A stretch of 34,534 nt of DNA from Crocinitomicaceae bacterium (lineage in GTDB: Bacteria > Bacteroidota > Bacteroidia > Flavobacteriales_D > Sanyastnellaceae): positions 1 to 34,534 of the forward strand of contig PBMY01000021.1 of the NCBI GenBank assembly GCA_002722795.1, written 5' to 3'. Positions 25,313 through 34,170 of the stretch are shown here, piece by piece (the stretch's first letter is position 1; every line of letters starts with the position of its first letter). Below the pieces are notes generated by a model. That model worked only from the letters and a program-made list of their open reading frames with translations, was not told the origin of the DNA and ran no database searches. Made by a program: the position numbers and the translations under genes.

Positions 25313-26299
25313 ATGATATTGTTATTATTAGGCGTAGTCGTTTCAAGCTGTGTCATTTGGTTTTCAAGTAAAGGTATATCTGGAGCATCTGAAATGTGGG
25401 GATATGGATGGAGACCCGGAGTTCGAGGAGCTACAATAAATGCAATTGCAAGCTCAGTTCCAGAATTGTTTACAACAATTGTATTTCTAGTAATATTAGG
25501 AGATTCTGAGGGTTTTATATCAGGATTATCAACTATCGCAGGGTCATCAGTATTTAATGTTTTTGTGATACCTGGCGTGATGATATTAACCGTCTTTTTA
25601 AAGTATGGTAAACCTTTAAAAGAACATAATAGAAAAATTGTAATACGTGATGGGATTTTACTTTTAGTAGTTCAAGCCATTATTTATTTTATAATAATTC
25701 AAGGTGCTTTTAAATATTGGCACGGAGCAATTCTACTATTAGTATATGCTTTATATATTTTCATGCTCTTCAATGCGAATACAAATTCAAAGTTTGAACC
25801 TGATGATTGTTATTATTCACCTGAGACAAGAAGGAAATTAAATATTAAATTTATTTTAGGAGTGATTGGAGTTGGAGTGGGATGTTATTATTTGGTTGAA
25901 GTTTGTGTTGAAATAGGTAATGAATTTGATCTTGAAATACCTGTTATTGCCCTCGTAATAGCTGCAGCTGCCACTAGTCTTCCCGACACTTTTTTAAGTG
26001 TCCGTGATGCAGGCCAGGGTAAGACAGATGATGCTATTTCTAATGCATTTGGGAGCAACATTTTTGATCTTTGCGTTGCATTAGGATTGCCACTTTTAAT
26101 TTACGGTTTATTTCAAGGAGATATCTTATTAGCTGATGAATTAGTGAAATCACTAAGTGCAATTTGGATTGTTTTAATGGGACTTACAGTAGTGGCTTTA
26201 TTAGTTATGTACTTATCTAATAGATTAAACATAATACAATCAACTATTCTCTTTATTTGTTATTTTGTAATGGTAGGACTAGTATTTTTCTTTTACTAA
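25313..26299 (+). CDS. CaCA-family sodium/calcium (cation) antiporter
   Basis: A 328-aa inner-membrane exchanger of the Ca2+:cation antiporter family with about ten membrane segments. The two inverted alpha repeats are visible: alpha-1 as ATINAIASSVPELFTTIV with GSSVFNVFVIPG (about residues 40-88), and alpha-2 as AAATSLPDTFLSVRDAG with SNAFGSNIFDLCVALGLP (about 222-262). The conserved acidic residues E51 region (VPELFT) and D (LPDTFLS) fit the ion-binding site. D in alpha-2 replaces the more usual E of PELxTS. The ion specificity cannot be settled from sequence. The gene is AT-rich and stands alone; no clear promoter box precedes ATG 25313, and a slightly later start is possible. Confidence 0.87.
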   Translation: MILLLLGVVVSSCVIWFSSKGISGASEMWGYGWRPGVRGATINAIASSVPELFTTIVFLVILGDSEGFISGLSTIAGSSVFNVFVIPGVMILTVFLKYGKPLKEHNRKIVIRDGILLLVVQAIIYFIIIQGAFKYWHGAILLLVYALYIFMLFNANTNSKFEPDDCYYSPETRRKLNIKFILGVIGVGVGCYYLVEVCVEIGNEFDLEIPVIALVIAAAATSLPDTFLSVRDAGQGKTDDAISNAFGSNIFDLCVALGLPLLIYGLFQGDILLADELVKSLSAIWIVLMGLTVVALLVMYLSNRLNIIQSTILFICYFVMVGLVFFFY

Positions 26300-26323
26300 T
26301 CTTAAATTATAAGAGACCTCATC

Positions 26324-27178
26324 CTACAGATCCTTTAATTCAATAATTCTGTCTAATCTAGGCCCTTTTTCGGTTTGTTTTAATGTGCAGATTTCATTTG
26401 CTGCATCGTGTTCTAAGAAAAGGTGATATCCTTTATCTGCTGCCTCGTTGAATATGCGTTTTCTCTCCTCAAGAGTGATCATTGGACGAGTATCGTATCC
26501 CATAACGTAGGGGATGGGAATGTGACCAACTGAGGGTAGGAGATCGGCCATAAATACTAGGGTTTCTCCTTTGTAATGTATGATGGGGCACATTTGGGCA
26601 TCTATGTGACCGTTTACTACGAAAGCTTCGAATCCTAGGCCAGTATTTATGCGAGTTGCGTCGATTGATGCATCGATAAACTTTAACTGACCGCTTTCTT
26701 CAAGAGGTAGTATATTTTCTGAAAGGAAGCTTGCTTTTTCTCGAGCATTGGGTTCTGTAGCCCATTTCCAATGGCGTTTGTTACTCCAGTATGTTGCGTT
26801 TTTGAAAGATGGTCGATAGCCATCTCTAGTATCGTTCCATTCTACGGCTCCTCCTACATGATCAAAATGTAGATGTGTTAGAAAAACATCAGTGATATCA
26901 TCCCTTGAAAACCCCACTGAAGCTAAGCTTTTATCCAAGCTTTCTTCGCCATGAGGGTGGTAATGACTAAAAAATTTTTTGTTTTGCTTATCTCCTAATC
27001 CACAATCAATCAATATCAATTTAACGCCATTTTGGACTAATAAAGAACGCATAGCCCATGGACATAAGTTGTTTGAATCAGACGGGTTTGTGCGTTCCCA
27101 AAGCTTCTTAGGGACCACTCCAAACATCGCGCCACCGTCAAGTTTAAAATTCCCGTTGTGAATAGTGTAAAGCTGCAT
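26324..27178 (-). CDS. MBL-fold hydrolase, lactonase-like
   Basis: A 284-aa metallo-beta-lactamase-fold hydrolase of the group that includes AHL lactonases (AttM/AiiA-like). The metal motif HLHFDHVGG is at about residues 101-109 (TDVFLTHLHFDHVGG). Later ligands are the histidine in VNGHIDAQM, the aspartate in FMADLLP and the histidine in FLEHDAAN. The usual GHxxGH reads GHIDAQM, so one common residue pattern is altered. Lactonase activity and the substrate are inferred only at the superfamily level. No signal peptide. Divergent from purB, with 59 nt between; a TACCTTCG (one mismatch to the -7 box) faces it at 27190-27183. Confidence 0.85.
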   Translation of the reverse strand: MQLYTIHNGNFKLDGGAMFGVVPKKLWERTNPSDSNNLCPWAMRSLLVQNGVKLILIDCGLGDKQNKKFFSHYHPHGEESLDKSLASVGFSRDDITDVFLTHLHFDHVGGAVEWNDTRDGYRPSFKNATYWSNKRHWKWATEPNAREKASFLSENILPLEESGQLKFIDASIDATRINTGLGFEAFVVNGHIDAQMCPIIHYKGETLVFMADLLPSVGHIPIPYVMGYDTRPMITLEERKRIFNEAADKGYHLFLEHDAANEICTLKQTEKGPRLDRIIELKDL

Positions 27179-27209
27179 GTTACGAAGGTAGTAACCACGA
27201 GTTGGTTCG

Positions 27210-27217
27210 TATCTTTG
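27210..27217 (+). promoter_or_regulatory. -7 box TATCTTTG of the purB operon
   Basis: A perfect TAnnTTTG, identical to the pckA box, 20 nt before the purB ATG. No TTTG element is found at the expected upstream distance. Confidence 0.5.
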
Positions 27218-27237
27218 TTTTTTGAAATCTATAACTA

Positions 27238-28602
27238 ATGCCTTTTTCTACACTGAATGCTATTTCGCCAGTTGATGGCCGATACCGTAGACACACTGAA
27301 CCACTTACTCCAACTTTATCTGAATGGGGCTTAATACGCCACAGGGTAGAGGTTGAGGTTAGGTATTTTATAGATTTAGTTGAACTTCCTCTGCCTCAGC
27401 TAGCTGATTTCCCATCTGACATGAAGTTTACATTAACGGCATTGTATGAAAATTTTGAAGAAGGCGATGCACAACGTATTAAGGATATTGAATCTACGAC
27501 TAACCACGATGTAAAGGCGGTTGAGTATTGGATTAAGGAGGAGATGGAAAAATTGGATTTGGGCAAGTGGAGTGAGTTTGTTCACTTTGGTCTAACTTCT
27601 CAAGATGTAAATAACACTGCTATTCCACTTTCTCTGAAGCGCGCAACTGAGGATGTGTACCTACCGGTATTAAATGACGTTATTGGTAAGTTAAAAGACC
27701 TAGCTACAGAGTGGAAGTCTGTTCCAATGCTTGCGAGAACTCACGGTCAGTCGGCGTCTCCGGTTACAGTCGGAAAGGAGATTATGGTATTTGTAGAGAG
27801 ATTACAAATACAGAGAGATGCAATTGAAACTTCTGTTTATGCTGCAAAATTTGGTGGCGCTACTGGTGGTTTTAATGCTCATAAGGTGGCTTACCCAGAT
27901 ATTGATTGGATTGATTTTGGAAATTCATTCGTTGAGGGCAACCTAGGACTTCACCGTTCTAAAGTAACTACTCAGGTCGAGCACTATGATCACCTTGCAG
28001 CTTGGTGTGATGCTCTAAGAAGAGCACATACTGTTATGATAGACTTAGATAGGGATGTTTGGACTTACATAAGCCTTGATTACTTCAAACAGAAGATTAT
28101 TAAGGGTGAGGTTGGTTCATCTGCTATGCCTCACAAAGTGAATCCAATTGATTTTGAAAATTCTGAAGGGAACTTTGGTCTAGCAAATGCTTTGTTAGGA
28201 CATTTTGCTGAGAAACTTCCTATTTCTAGAATGCAACGAGACCTTACAGATTCTACTGTTCTTAGAAATGTTGGTGTGCCTCTAGCTCATGCAGTTATTG
28301 CCCTGAAGTCTCTTCAAAAGGGACTTGGTAAATTGTTGATTAATGAAGCTGCATTTGCCAATGATTTAGAAGCACATTGGGCTGTTGTAAGTGAAGGAGT
28401 CCAAACAATTCTTAGACGTGAAGGCTACCCTAAGCCTTACGAAACATTAAAAGCTCTTACTCGCACAGGCGAGGCAATAACTGCTGAAACGATGAGCAAT
28501 TTTATCGACACGTTAAACGTTAGCGATTCTGTAAAGGCTGAGCTCAAAGCAATTACTCCTTCTTCATATACAGGATATTCAGAATCATTAGCAGGTGAGT
28601 AG
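27238..28602 (+). CDS. purB: Adenylosuccinate lyase
   Basis: Fumarase/aspartase-superfamily enzyme acting twice in purine synthesis: it releases fumarate from SAICAR and from adenylosuccinate. The superfamily signature SSAMPHKVNPIDFEN lies at about residues 293-307, containing the flexible-loop catalytic serine. Other blocks are PVDGRYRRHTEPL at the N-terminus, TTNHDVKAVEYW (substrate-binding His region) and ARTHGQSASPVTVGKE (catalytic His). The DGRY start and 454-aa length match the long E. coli-type enzyme. The GTG start of the ABC exporter lies inside its last codons (8-nt overlap), so translation is coupled. Confidence 0.97.
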   Translation: MPFSTLNAISPVDGRYRRHTEPLTPTLSEWGLIRHRVEVEVRYFIDLVELPLPQLADFPSDMKFTLTALYENFEEGDAQRIKDIESTTNHDVKAVEYWIKEEMEKLDLGKWSEFVHFGLTSQDVNNTAIPLSLKRATEDVYLPVLNDVIGKLKDLATEWKSVPMLARTHGQSASPVTVGKEIMVFVERLQIQRDAIETSVYAAKFGGATGGFNAHKVAYPDIDWIDFGNSFVEGNLGLHRSKVTTQVEHYDHLAAWCDALRRAHTVMIDLDRDVWTYISLDYFKQKIIKGEVGSSAMPHKVNPIDFENSEGNFGLANALLGHFAEKLPISRMQRDLTDSTVLRNVGVPLAHAVIALKSLQKGLGKLLINEAAFANDLEAHWAVVSEGVQTILRREGYPKPYETLKALTRTGEAITAETMSNFIDTLNVSDSVKAELKAITPSSYTGYSESLAGE

Positions 28603-30400
28603 ACTAAAAGTACTTTTTCAGCTTTTAAAAAATTACAAGTGGAATATACTAGCTAACGCCCTTTTAAACTTATTTGGGTCTATACTTTCCCTGTTTACAT
28701 TTCTCAGTGTAGTACCATTTTTGAGGATACTCTTTGGAGGTGATTCTGAAGAATTAAGTGTTCCAACTGCTGATTTGCCCGGTAGAATCGGAGGGTGGTT
28801 CGATTCATATTTAGCTGTTGTAGGCGCTAGTCACGCATTAGTTGCGATCTGTTGTGTAGTAGTGATTCTAGCTATACTTAAGAATATGACTACTTATTTA
28901 GCTATGTACAGTCTCGCCACAATCAGGACTGGGGTTAGTAGGGATTTGAAAAATAACACCTACGGAAGATTGTTAGGAAAACAGATGAATTGGTTCTCAG
29001 ATTCTAGAAAGGGTGATGTAATGAGTAGGCTTACTTTAGATCTTAACGAAGTTGAGGTCAGTGTAGTTGGTTCAATTGAGGTGATGTTTAAGTCTCCACT
29101 CATGATTTTAATATCGTTTGGTGCTTTGCTCGCTCTAAGTTGGGAGCTCACACTATTTGCTATGTTGTTTTTGCCAATAAGCGGAATAATAATCAGTAGG
29201 GTAGCAAAGAAGCTTAAAAAATCAGCCCAAAGAGGAAAGGAAGAGCTAGGTTCGTTGAGTAATATTCTAGAGGAAACATTGAGCGGCATGAAGATTATCA
29301 AGGCGTTTGGAGCATCGAAGGATTTTAAAGAGCGATATGAAGTACGCAATCAAGAGCATTTCTTTGCAATGCGTAAAATGTTCCAAAGGGAGTACATGAG
29401 TTCTCCTCTGAGTGAGGTGATTTCTCTTACTGTTATGGCTATATTGCTTGGCTATGGCGGAACAATTGTTCTTTCTGGTGAATCGGGTTTGACTGGCGAT
29501 TGGTTCATAGGTTACCTAGTTGTATTCTCACAAATTATTCCTCCAGCAAGGGCTTTGAGTGATGGATGGTTTAGAGTTAGTAAGGGTGTTGCATCTCTCG
29601 ACAGAATTGAAGAAATGTTTGAGATAGATGTAGGCCAAACCCTTACCAATGGTTCTAATGAATTTAAAGAATTGATTTCAGGTATTTCTTTTGAAAATCT
29701 TAGCTATTCCTATGAAGAAACAAAAGTTCTAGACACATTTTCTTTAGACATTAAAAAAGGCGAGGTTGTGGCGCTCGTAGGAGCTTCTGGTTCTGGAAAG
29801 ACTACGCTTAGTAATCTTCTAGTAAGGTTTGACGATCCGTGCGAAGGGGCAATAAAAATCGATGGTGTTGATCTAATTGATTTAGAAATTAACTCATGGC
29901 GTTCAAACTTAGGAGTAGTTACTCAAGATGCAATTCTATTCAATGGTAGCATAGCTTCAAACATTGCATTATGTGATGCAAACCCAGATTCACCAAGACT
30001 TCAAGAAGCAGCAAAATCTGCTAATGTATTAGAATTTACAAATCAACTTCCAAGAGGTTTATTATCTGAGGTTGGCGATGGAGGTAGGAAGCTAAGCGGA
30101 GGTCAGAGACAAAGAGTTGCTCTTGCAAGAGCGCTTTACAGAGATCCTTCTGTACTTATTCTAGACGAGGCAACTTCAGCTTTAGATGCAGCTTCTGAGC
30201 ATGCTATACAACAGGCGCTAGATGCAGCAATGCAAGACAGGACAGTACTTGTAATTGCTCACAGATTGTCAACTGTCAGAAAGGCTGATAAAATTGTACT
30301 ACTTGACGCAGGGAAAATTGTTGAGAGTGGTTCTCACGATGAGCTTATGGCTCTTAATGGTTCTTATGCTAAACTTGTAGAATTACAATCATTCGCATAA
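28595..30400 (+). CDS. ABC exporter, fused permease-ATPase (MsbA/LmrA-like)
   Basis: A 601-aa half-transporter. The membrane domain covers about residues 15-320 with six hydrophobic segments. The nucleotide-binding domain follows, with Walker A VGASGSGKTTLSN at about residues 395-405, Q-loop VVTQDAILFNGSI, signature LSGGQRQRVALARAL at about 498, Walker B VLILDEATSALD, and the H-loop IAHRLSTV. This is the MsbA-like type, so lipid or drug export at the inner membrane is the usual role; the substrate is unknown. The start is GTG 28595, which overlaps the purB stop. It ends with TAA immediately followed in frame by the TTG of the next gene. Confidence 0.93.
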   Translation: MSRLKVLFQLLKNYKWNILANALLNLFGSILSLFTFLSVVPFLRILFGGDSEELSVPTADLPGRIGGWFDSYLAVVGASHALVAICCVVVILAILKNMTTYLAMYSLATIRTGVSRDLKNNTYGRLLGKQMNWFSDSRKGDVMSRLTLDLNEVEVSVVGSIEVMFKSPLMILISFGALLALSWELTLFAMLFLPISGIIISRVAKKLKKSAQRGKEELGSLSNILEETLSGMKIIKAFGASKDFKERYEVRNQEHFFAMRKMFQREYMSSPLSEVISLTVMAILLGYGGTIVLSGESGLTGDWFIGYLVVFSQIIPPARALSDGWFRVSKGVASLDRIEEMFEIDVGQTLTNGSNEFKELISGISFENLSYSYEETKVLDTFSLDIKKGEVVALVGASGSGKTTLSNLLVRFDDPCEGAIKIDGVDLIDLEINSWRSNLGVVTQDAILFNGSIASNIALCDANPDSPRLQEAAKSANVLEFTNQLPRGLLSEVGDGGRKLSGGQRQRVALARALYRDPSVLILDEATSALDAASEHAIQQALDAAMQDRTVLVIAHRLSTVRKADKIVLLDAGKIVESGSHDELMALNGSYAKLVELQSFA

Positions 30401-31462
30401 TTGTCATTTAAACTCGAAAATAGAAGGCCAACAGTAATTGCTGGACCTTGTTCTGCAGAAAACATAGAGCAAGTGTTTGCAACTGCACGTGAACTACAAT
30501 CAAATGAGAATCTCAAGTATTTCAGGGCTGGTTTATGGAAACCCCGCACAAGACCCAACAGTTTCGAGGGCGTGGGTGCTGAAGGAATAGTTTGGCTTTC
30601 AGAGGTGCAGAAAGAGTTGGGGATGTCAGTTATGACAGAGGTTGCAAATGCTGAACACGCTGAATTGGCTTTGAAACACTCTATTGATGCGGTTTGGATT
30701 GGAGCAAGAACAACAGTAAGTCCATTTTCAGTTCAAAACATAGCAGATGCTCTTAAGGGGACTTCAATGCCAGTGATGGTAAAAAACCCTATGCACGCAG
30801 ATTTAGGATTATGGTTAGGTGCAATTGAAAGATTTGCGGCATCAACTTCAGGAGAAGTTGCAGCACTACATAGGGGTTTCTCGAATTTCACCCAGCACAA
30901 ATACAGAAATGCACCTATGTGGGAACTTCCGATTGGTTTAAAATCTGAGCTTCCTGATGTAAGTCTGTTTTGCGACCCTAGCCATATTTGTGGAAACACA
31001 GAACTTCTGAGTTTAGTTTCTCAAAAAGCTATGGACCTAGGCATGGACGGTCTCATGCTTGAAACTCATACCAAACCTCATGAGGCTTTAAGCGACGCAT
31101 CACAGCAGATTACTCCTGAAGACTTGCAAAAGCTTATCGCAGGACTTGAAATCAGGTCCTCTTTAAAGGATTCCACTTCTGATAGAGATCTCAGCGCTCT
31201 TAGAATCAAGATGGATTCTATTGACGAGCAGCTTATGGAGCTCCTAAGTGGCCGAATGGAGATTGCCAAGCTTATGGGAGAATTCAAGAAAGAGGAGGGT
31301 CTAACAGTTCTTCATCTAGAAAGATGGAGGGAAATTTTAAGGACTCGAATGAAATGGTCTAATGAGTTAGGTCTTAGTGAAGAATTTATCTTAAGAGTCC
31401 TAGAGCAGGTTCATAAGGAGAGTATTAAAGTCCAAACCGACGTAATGAACCAAGATTCCTAA
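30401..31462 (+). CDS. Bifunctional DAHP synthase / chorismate mutase (type II)
   Basis: A 353-aa fusion of the first and a branch-point step of aromatic amino-acid synthesis. Residues about 8-255 form a DAHP synthase of the KDO8P-synthase-like type (VIAGPCSAEN, FRAGLWKPRTRPNSFEG, WIGARTTVSPFSVQ, MVKNPM, HRGFSN, CDPSHICGN, LMLETH). Residues about 262-345 form an AroQ chorismate mutase (LRIKMDSIDEQLMELLSGRMEIAKLMGEFKKEE). This order is the one known in Bacteroidota, where the mutase domain also acts as a regulatory domain. The start is TTG 30401, directly after and in frame with the ABC exporter TAA; no ATG precedes the conserved block. Its stop nearly meets the convergent MBL/rhodanese gene. 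Confidence 0.94.
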   Translation: MSFKLENRRPTVIAGPCSAENIEQVFATARELQSNENLKYFRAGLWKPRTRPNSFEGVGAEGIVWLSEVQKELGMSVMTEVANAEHAELALKHSIDAVWIGARTTVSPFSVQNIADALKGTSMPVMVKNPMHADLGLWLGAIERFAASTSGEVAALHRGFSNFTQHKYRNAPMWELPIGLKSELPDVSLFCDPSHICGNTELLSLVSQKAMDLGMDGLMLETHTKPHEALSDASQQITPEDLQKLIAGLEIRSSLKDSTSDRDLSALRIKMDSIDEQLMELLSGRMEIAKLMGEFKKEEGLTVLHLERWREILRTRMKWSNELGLSEEFILRVLEQVHKESIKVQTDVMNQDS

Positions 31463-31469
31463 CCTGGAA

Positions 31470-32882
31470 TTATAGAATTGAGTCATTACAAACGAACTCA
31501 GTCCTCGGAGCCTCTGTTTTCTTTATCGCATTAAATCCGCCCAACACTTCTATAGCATTGTGAATTCCATTTTTCTTTAGAATGGAATTAGCGATAACGG
31601 ATCTATAGCCACCAGCACAATGAATGTAGAATTGTTCATGTGGCAATCTGTCCAAATAATCTGTCAGACAACTAAGTGGGGCATGGCTTGCGCCTTCAAC
31701 GTGTTCAGCTTCGTATTCTCCGGTTCTTCTAACGTCTACAATCTTTGTGTTTTCGTCAGAATTTACTTCTTCAGCTAGAGTTATTGCATCTACTGCATTT
31801 ATATTATCGACGTCTTTGCCTGCTTGTTTCCAACTTTCAAATCCGCCATCTAAGATTCCAATTACATTATCAAACCCAACTCTAGATAACCTAGTAATTG
31901 CTTCCACTTCAGTTCCTGGTTCAGCCACAAGTAATAGTTGCATCTTAACATCTACTAAAAGAGCTCCCACCCATGGGGCAAAAGTTCCTGAAAGCCCTAT
32001 GAATATTGATCCAGGAATAAATCCTTTAATGAATTCTCTTTGGTGCCTAACGTCTAGAATTAAAGCTTCAGTTGCGGTTGAAGCATTGACAAAATCTTCT
32101 ACGCCAAGCATGTTGTGTCCATTCTCGATAACATCGTCGATAGACTTGTAACCATATTTGTTCATAGCTACGTTCAGTCCAAAATACTCTAGTGGTTTAG
32201 GCAGACCTTCGCATAGCTCTGCTACAAATTCTTCCTTTGACATATCTGGTCTTAGGGCGTAGTTAGTTTTTTTCTCGTGGCCTAGAGTCCCAATTGTTTC
32301 TATACTCATGTTCTTGCCACAAGCTGATCCAGCTCCGTGTCCTGGGTATATAATTACATCATCAGGTAGTGGGAGTATCTTCTTCCGAATGCTTTCGAAA
32401 AGAATTCCTGCAAGATCTTCCTGAGACATGTTGGTTGCCTTTTGGGCTAGATCTGGTCGACCTACGTCACCAAGAAATACGGTATCTCCAGAAAAAATAG
32501 CATGAGGTTTGCCTTGCTTATCATTGACTAAATAAGTAGTACTCTCCATCGTGTGTCCTGGAGTGTGTAATGTCTCGATTTCAACCTTTCCGATTTTGAA
32601 TCTTTGACCGTCTTTTGCAATCAGTGAATCAAATCCTGTTTTAGCATTAGGCCCAAACACAATTGTAGCTCCTGTTTTCTCTGCGAGAGTGAGGTGACCT
32701 GAAACGAAATCTGCGTGAAAGTGTGTTTCAAAAATGTATTTGATTTTCACACAATCTCGCTCTGCCATATCTATATATTGTTGCACCTCTCTTAAAGGGT
32801 CTACAATTGCCGCTTCATCACAGCATTTAATGTAGTACGAGCCCTGTGCTAGACAACCTGTATAGATTTGTTTGATTTCCAT
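31470..32882 (-). CDS. CstB-like MBL-pseudorhodanese-rhodanese protein (persulfide dioxygenase/sulfurtransferase)
   Basis: A 470-aa multidomain protein with the architecture of CstB from Staphylococcus. Residues about 1-250 are an ETHE1-like persulfide dioxygenase MBL domain: H54-x-H56-x-D58, H110 in HTPGH, D133 in SGDTVFLGDVGRPD and H182 in YPGHGAGSACGK. C188 in that last motif matches the thiol of CstB. About 265-360 is a rhodanese domain without an active-site Cys (LLLVAEPGTE). About 375-470 is a rhodanese with C422 (HCAGGYRS). The enzyme family oxidises persulfides and makes thiosulfate in the cytosol. It follows the SulP gene by 25 nt, with its own -7 box inside the SulP stop. Confidence 0.9.
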   Translation of the reverse strand: MEIKQIYTGCLAQGSYYIKCCDEAAIVDPLREVQQYIDMAERDCVKIKYIFETHFHADFVSGHLTLAEKTGATIVFGPNAKTGFDSLIAKDGQRFKIGKVEIETLHTPGHTMESTTYLVNDKQGKPHAIFSGDTVFLGDVGRPDLAQKATNMSQEDLAGILFESIRKKILPLPDDVIIYPGHGAGSACGKNMSIETIGTLGHEKKTNYALRPDMSKEEFVAELCEGLPKPLEYFGLNVAMNKYGYKSIDDVIENGHNMLGVEDFVNASTATEALILDVRHQREFIKGFIPGSIFIGLSGTFAPWVGALLVDVKMQLLLVAEPGTEVEAITRLSRVGFDNVIGILDGGFESWKQAGKDVDNINAVDAITLAEEVNSDENTKIVDVRRTGEYEAEHVEGASHAPLSCLTDYLDRLPHEQFYIHCAGGYRSVIANSILKKNGIHNAIEVLGGFNAIKKTEAPRTEFVCNDSIL

Positions 32883-32902
32883 TTTGGCCTAAATATTTAA
32901 TG

Positions 32903-32910
32903 CAAAATTA
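32903..32910 (-). promoter_or_regulatory. -7 box inside the SulP stop for the CstB-like gene
   Basis: CAAAATTA on the plus strand is TAATTTTG on the minus strand, a perfect TAnnTTTG. It overlaps the SulP stop codon (32908-32910) and ends 20 nt before the CstB-like ATG at 32882. It would give the second gene a separate transcript. No TTTG element at the usual spacing. Confidence 0.4.
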
Positions 32911-34170
32911 GAGCTTTTTATTGAAGAAAATCAGGGCAATTGATAGAACTATTCCAACTATTATTCCCTCTACCATCCCAATAAAAAGAGTTGTTCCAAA
33001 AGTTGATATCAATAGCATTGCTTCTAATCTTTTGGTTTCCCATAATTTGACAGCAAATTTGAAGTCAAATAAGCTCAAAACTGCAGTGATAATTATTGCA
33101 GCTAGTACTGAGAGAGGGAGGTGATAAAAAAGAGGGGTGAAAAATAGTAGAGTTAGCGCGATTAGTGATGCTGCAAAAAGCGATGAAAGCGGAGTAGAGG
33201 CTCCAGCTTGGTCATTTACGGCAGTTCTAGAAAATCCTCCAGTAGTTGGATATGATTGGAAAAATGATCCAATAATATTTGATATTCCCAAGGCCCTTAA
33301 CTCTTGGTTTGGGTCGATAGTATATCCGTGCTTTTCTGAAAGCGCTTTTGAAACGGAAAACGCCTCCATAAATGCTACTAATGCTAAAGTGAAGGCTATT
33401 GGGATTAGTTTTACCGCATTTCCAATGTGATCCAATGGTGTTTTAAATGATGGAAGCCCTGAGGGTATTGTGCCAACTATTTTAACTCCTTCTGTTTGTA
33501 GGTTAAATCGATTGACGCATATTATCCCTAAAACCAAAGTAATTAGTGCTATTGGAATCTTAATCTTGAATTTGATTTTAGACAGTATGGTTATCAAACT
33601 AATTGTAGACAACCCAATAATCAGGGTAGGCTTATTGAATTGATTGAGATATTTAACTCCTTCAATCGCTATATACTGAATTTGAGTATTCCTTTCAATT
33701 GGAATACCACTGAGATTAGATATTTGGTTTGCTGCAATTATCAGAGCGGCTGCTGATGTGAAGCCGCTTATTATCGGTTTAGTTAGAACATTTACTAGAA
33801 ATCCTGCTCTTAATATTCCCATTATTAGAAGAAGGCATCCCATCATAAATGCCAAAAGGATTGCCATGCCGATGTAGTTGTCAGAGCCAATTGTAGTTAT
33901 AGCAGATAATCCCGCAGCTACAAGAAGTGAATCCATAGCTACAGGGCCAACTGCTAATTGTCTTGAAGTGCCAGTGAGAGCGTATATAATTTGGGGGATG
34001 AGTGCTGCGTAAAGACCATATTCAACTGGAAGTCCAGCTATAATCGCATATGCCATGCCCTGTGGGATAAGCATCACTCCAACTGTGAGCCCAGCAGGTA
34101 GATCCGCCTTTAAGTTCTCGGTAGAGTAGTGGGGGACCCACTTGATTATTGGTAGGATCTTTTTTAGCAC
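32908..34170 (-). CDS. SulP-family anion transporter lacking the STAS domain
   Basis: A 420-aa membrane transporter of the SulP/SLC26 family (sulfate, bicarbonate and related anions). The family signature PQGMAYAIIAGLPVEYGLYAALIP is at about residues 37-60, and GFSRTAVNDQAGA and GFTSAAALIIAANQI also match. The chain ends directly after the last membrane segment (IALIFFNKKL), so the cytoplasmic STAS domain of about 120 residues found in most members is missing. Only 25 nt separate the stop from the next gene, so there is no decayed STAS remnant. GTG 34170 is the start. The CstB-like enzyme downstream suggests transport of a sulfur oxyanion such as sulfite or thiosulfate, which is inference. 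Confidence 0.92.
   Translation of the reverse strand: MLKKILPIIKWVPHYSTENLKADLPAGLTVGVMLIPQGMAYAIIAGLPVEYGLYAALIPQIIYALTGTSRQLAVGPVAMDSLLVAAGLSAITTIGSDNYIGMAILLAFMMGCLLLIMGILRAGFLVNVLTKPIISGFTSAAALIIAANQISNLSGIPIERNTQIQYIAIEGVKYLNQFNKPTLIIGLSTISLITILSKIKFKIKIPIALITLVLGIICVNRFNLQTEGVKIVGTIPSGLPSFKTPLDHIGNAVKLIPIAFTLALVAFMEAFSVSKALSEKHGYTIDPNQELRALGISNIIGSFFQSYPTTGGFSRTAVNDQAGASTPLSSLFAASLIALTLLFFTPLFYHLPLSVLAAIIITAVLSLFDFKFAVKLWETKRLEAMLLISTFGTTLFIGMVEGIIVGIVLSIALIFFNKKL

Noticed and set aside
28960-29349. Antisense 129-codon frame inside the ABC exporter gene
   Set aside because: It is opposite the conserved membrane domain, has no family features and no promoter.
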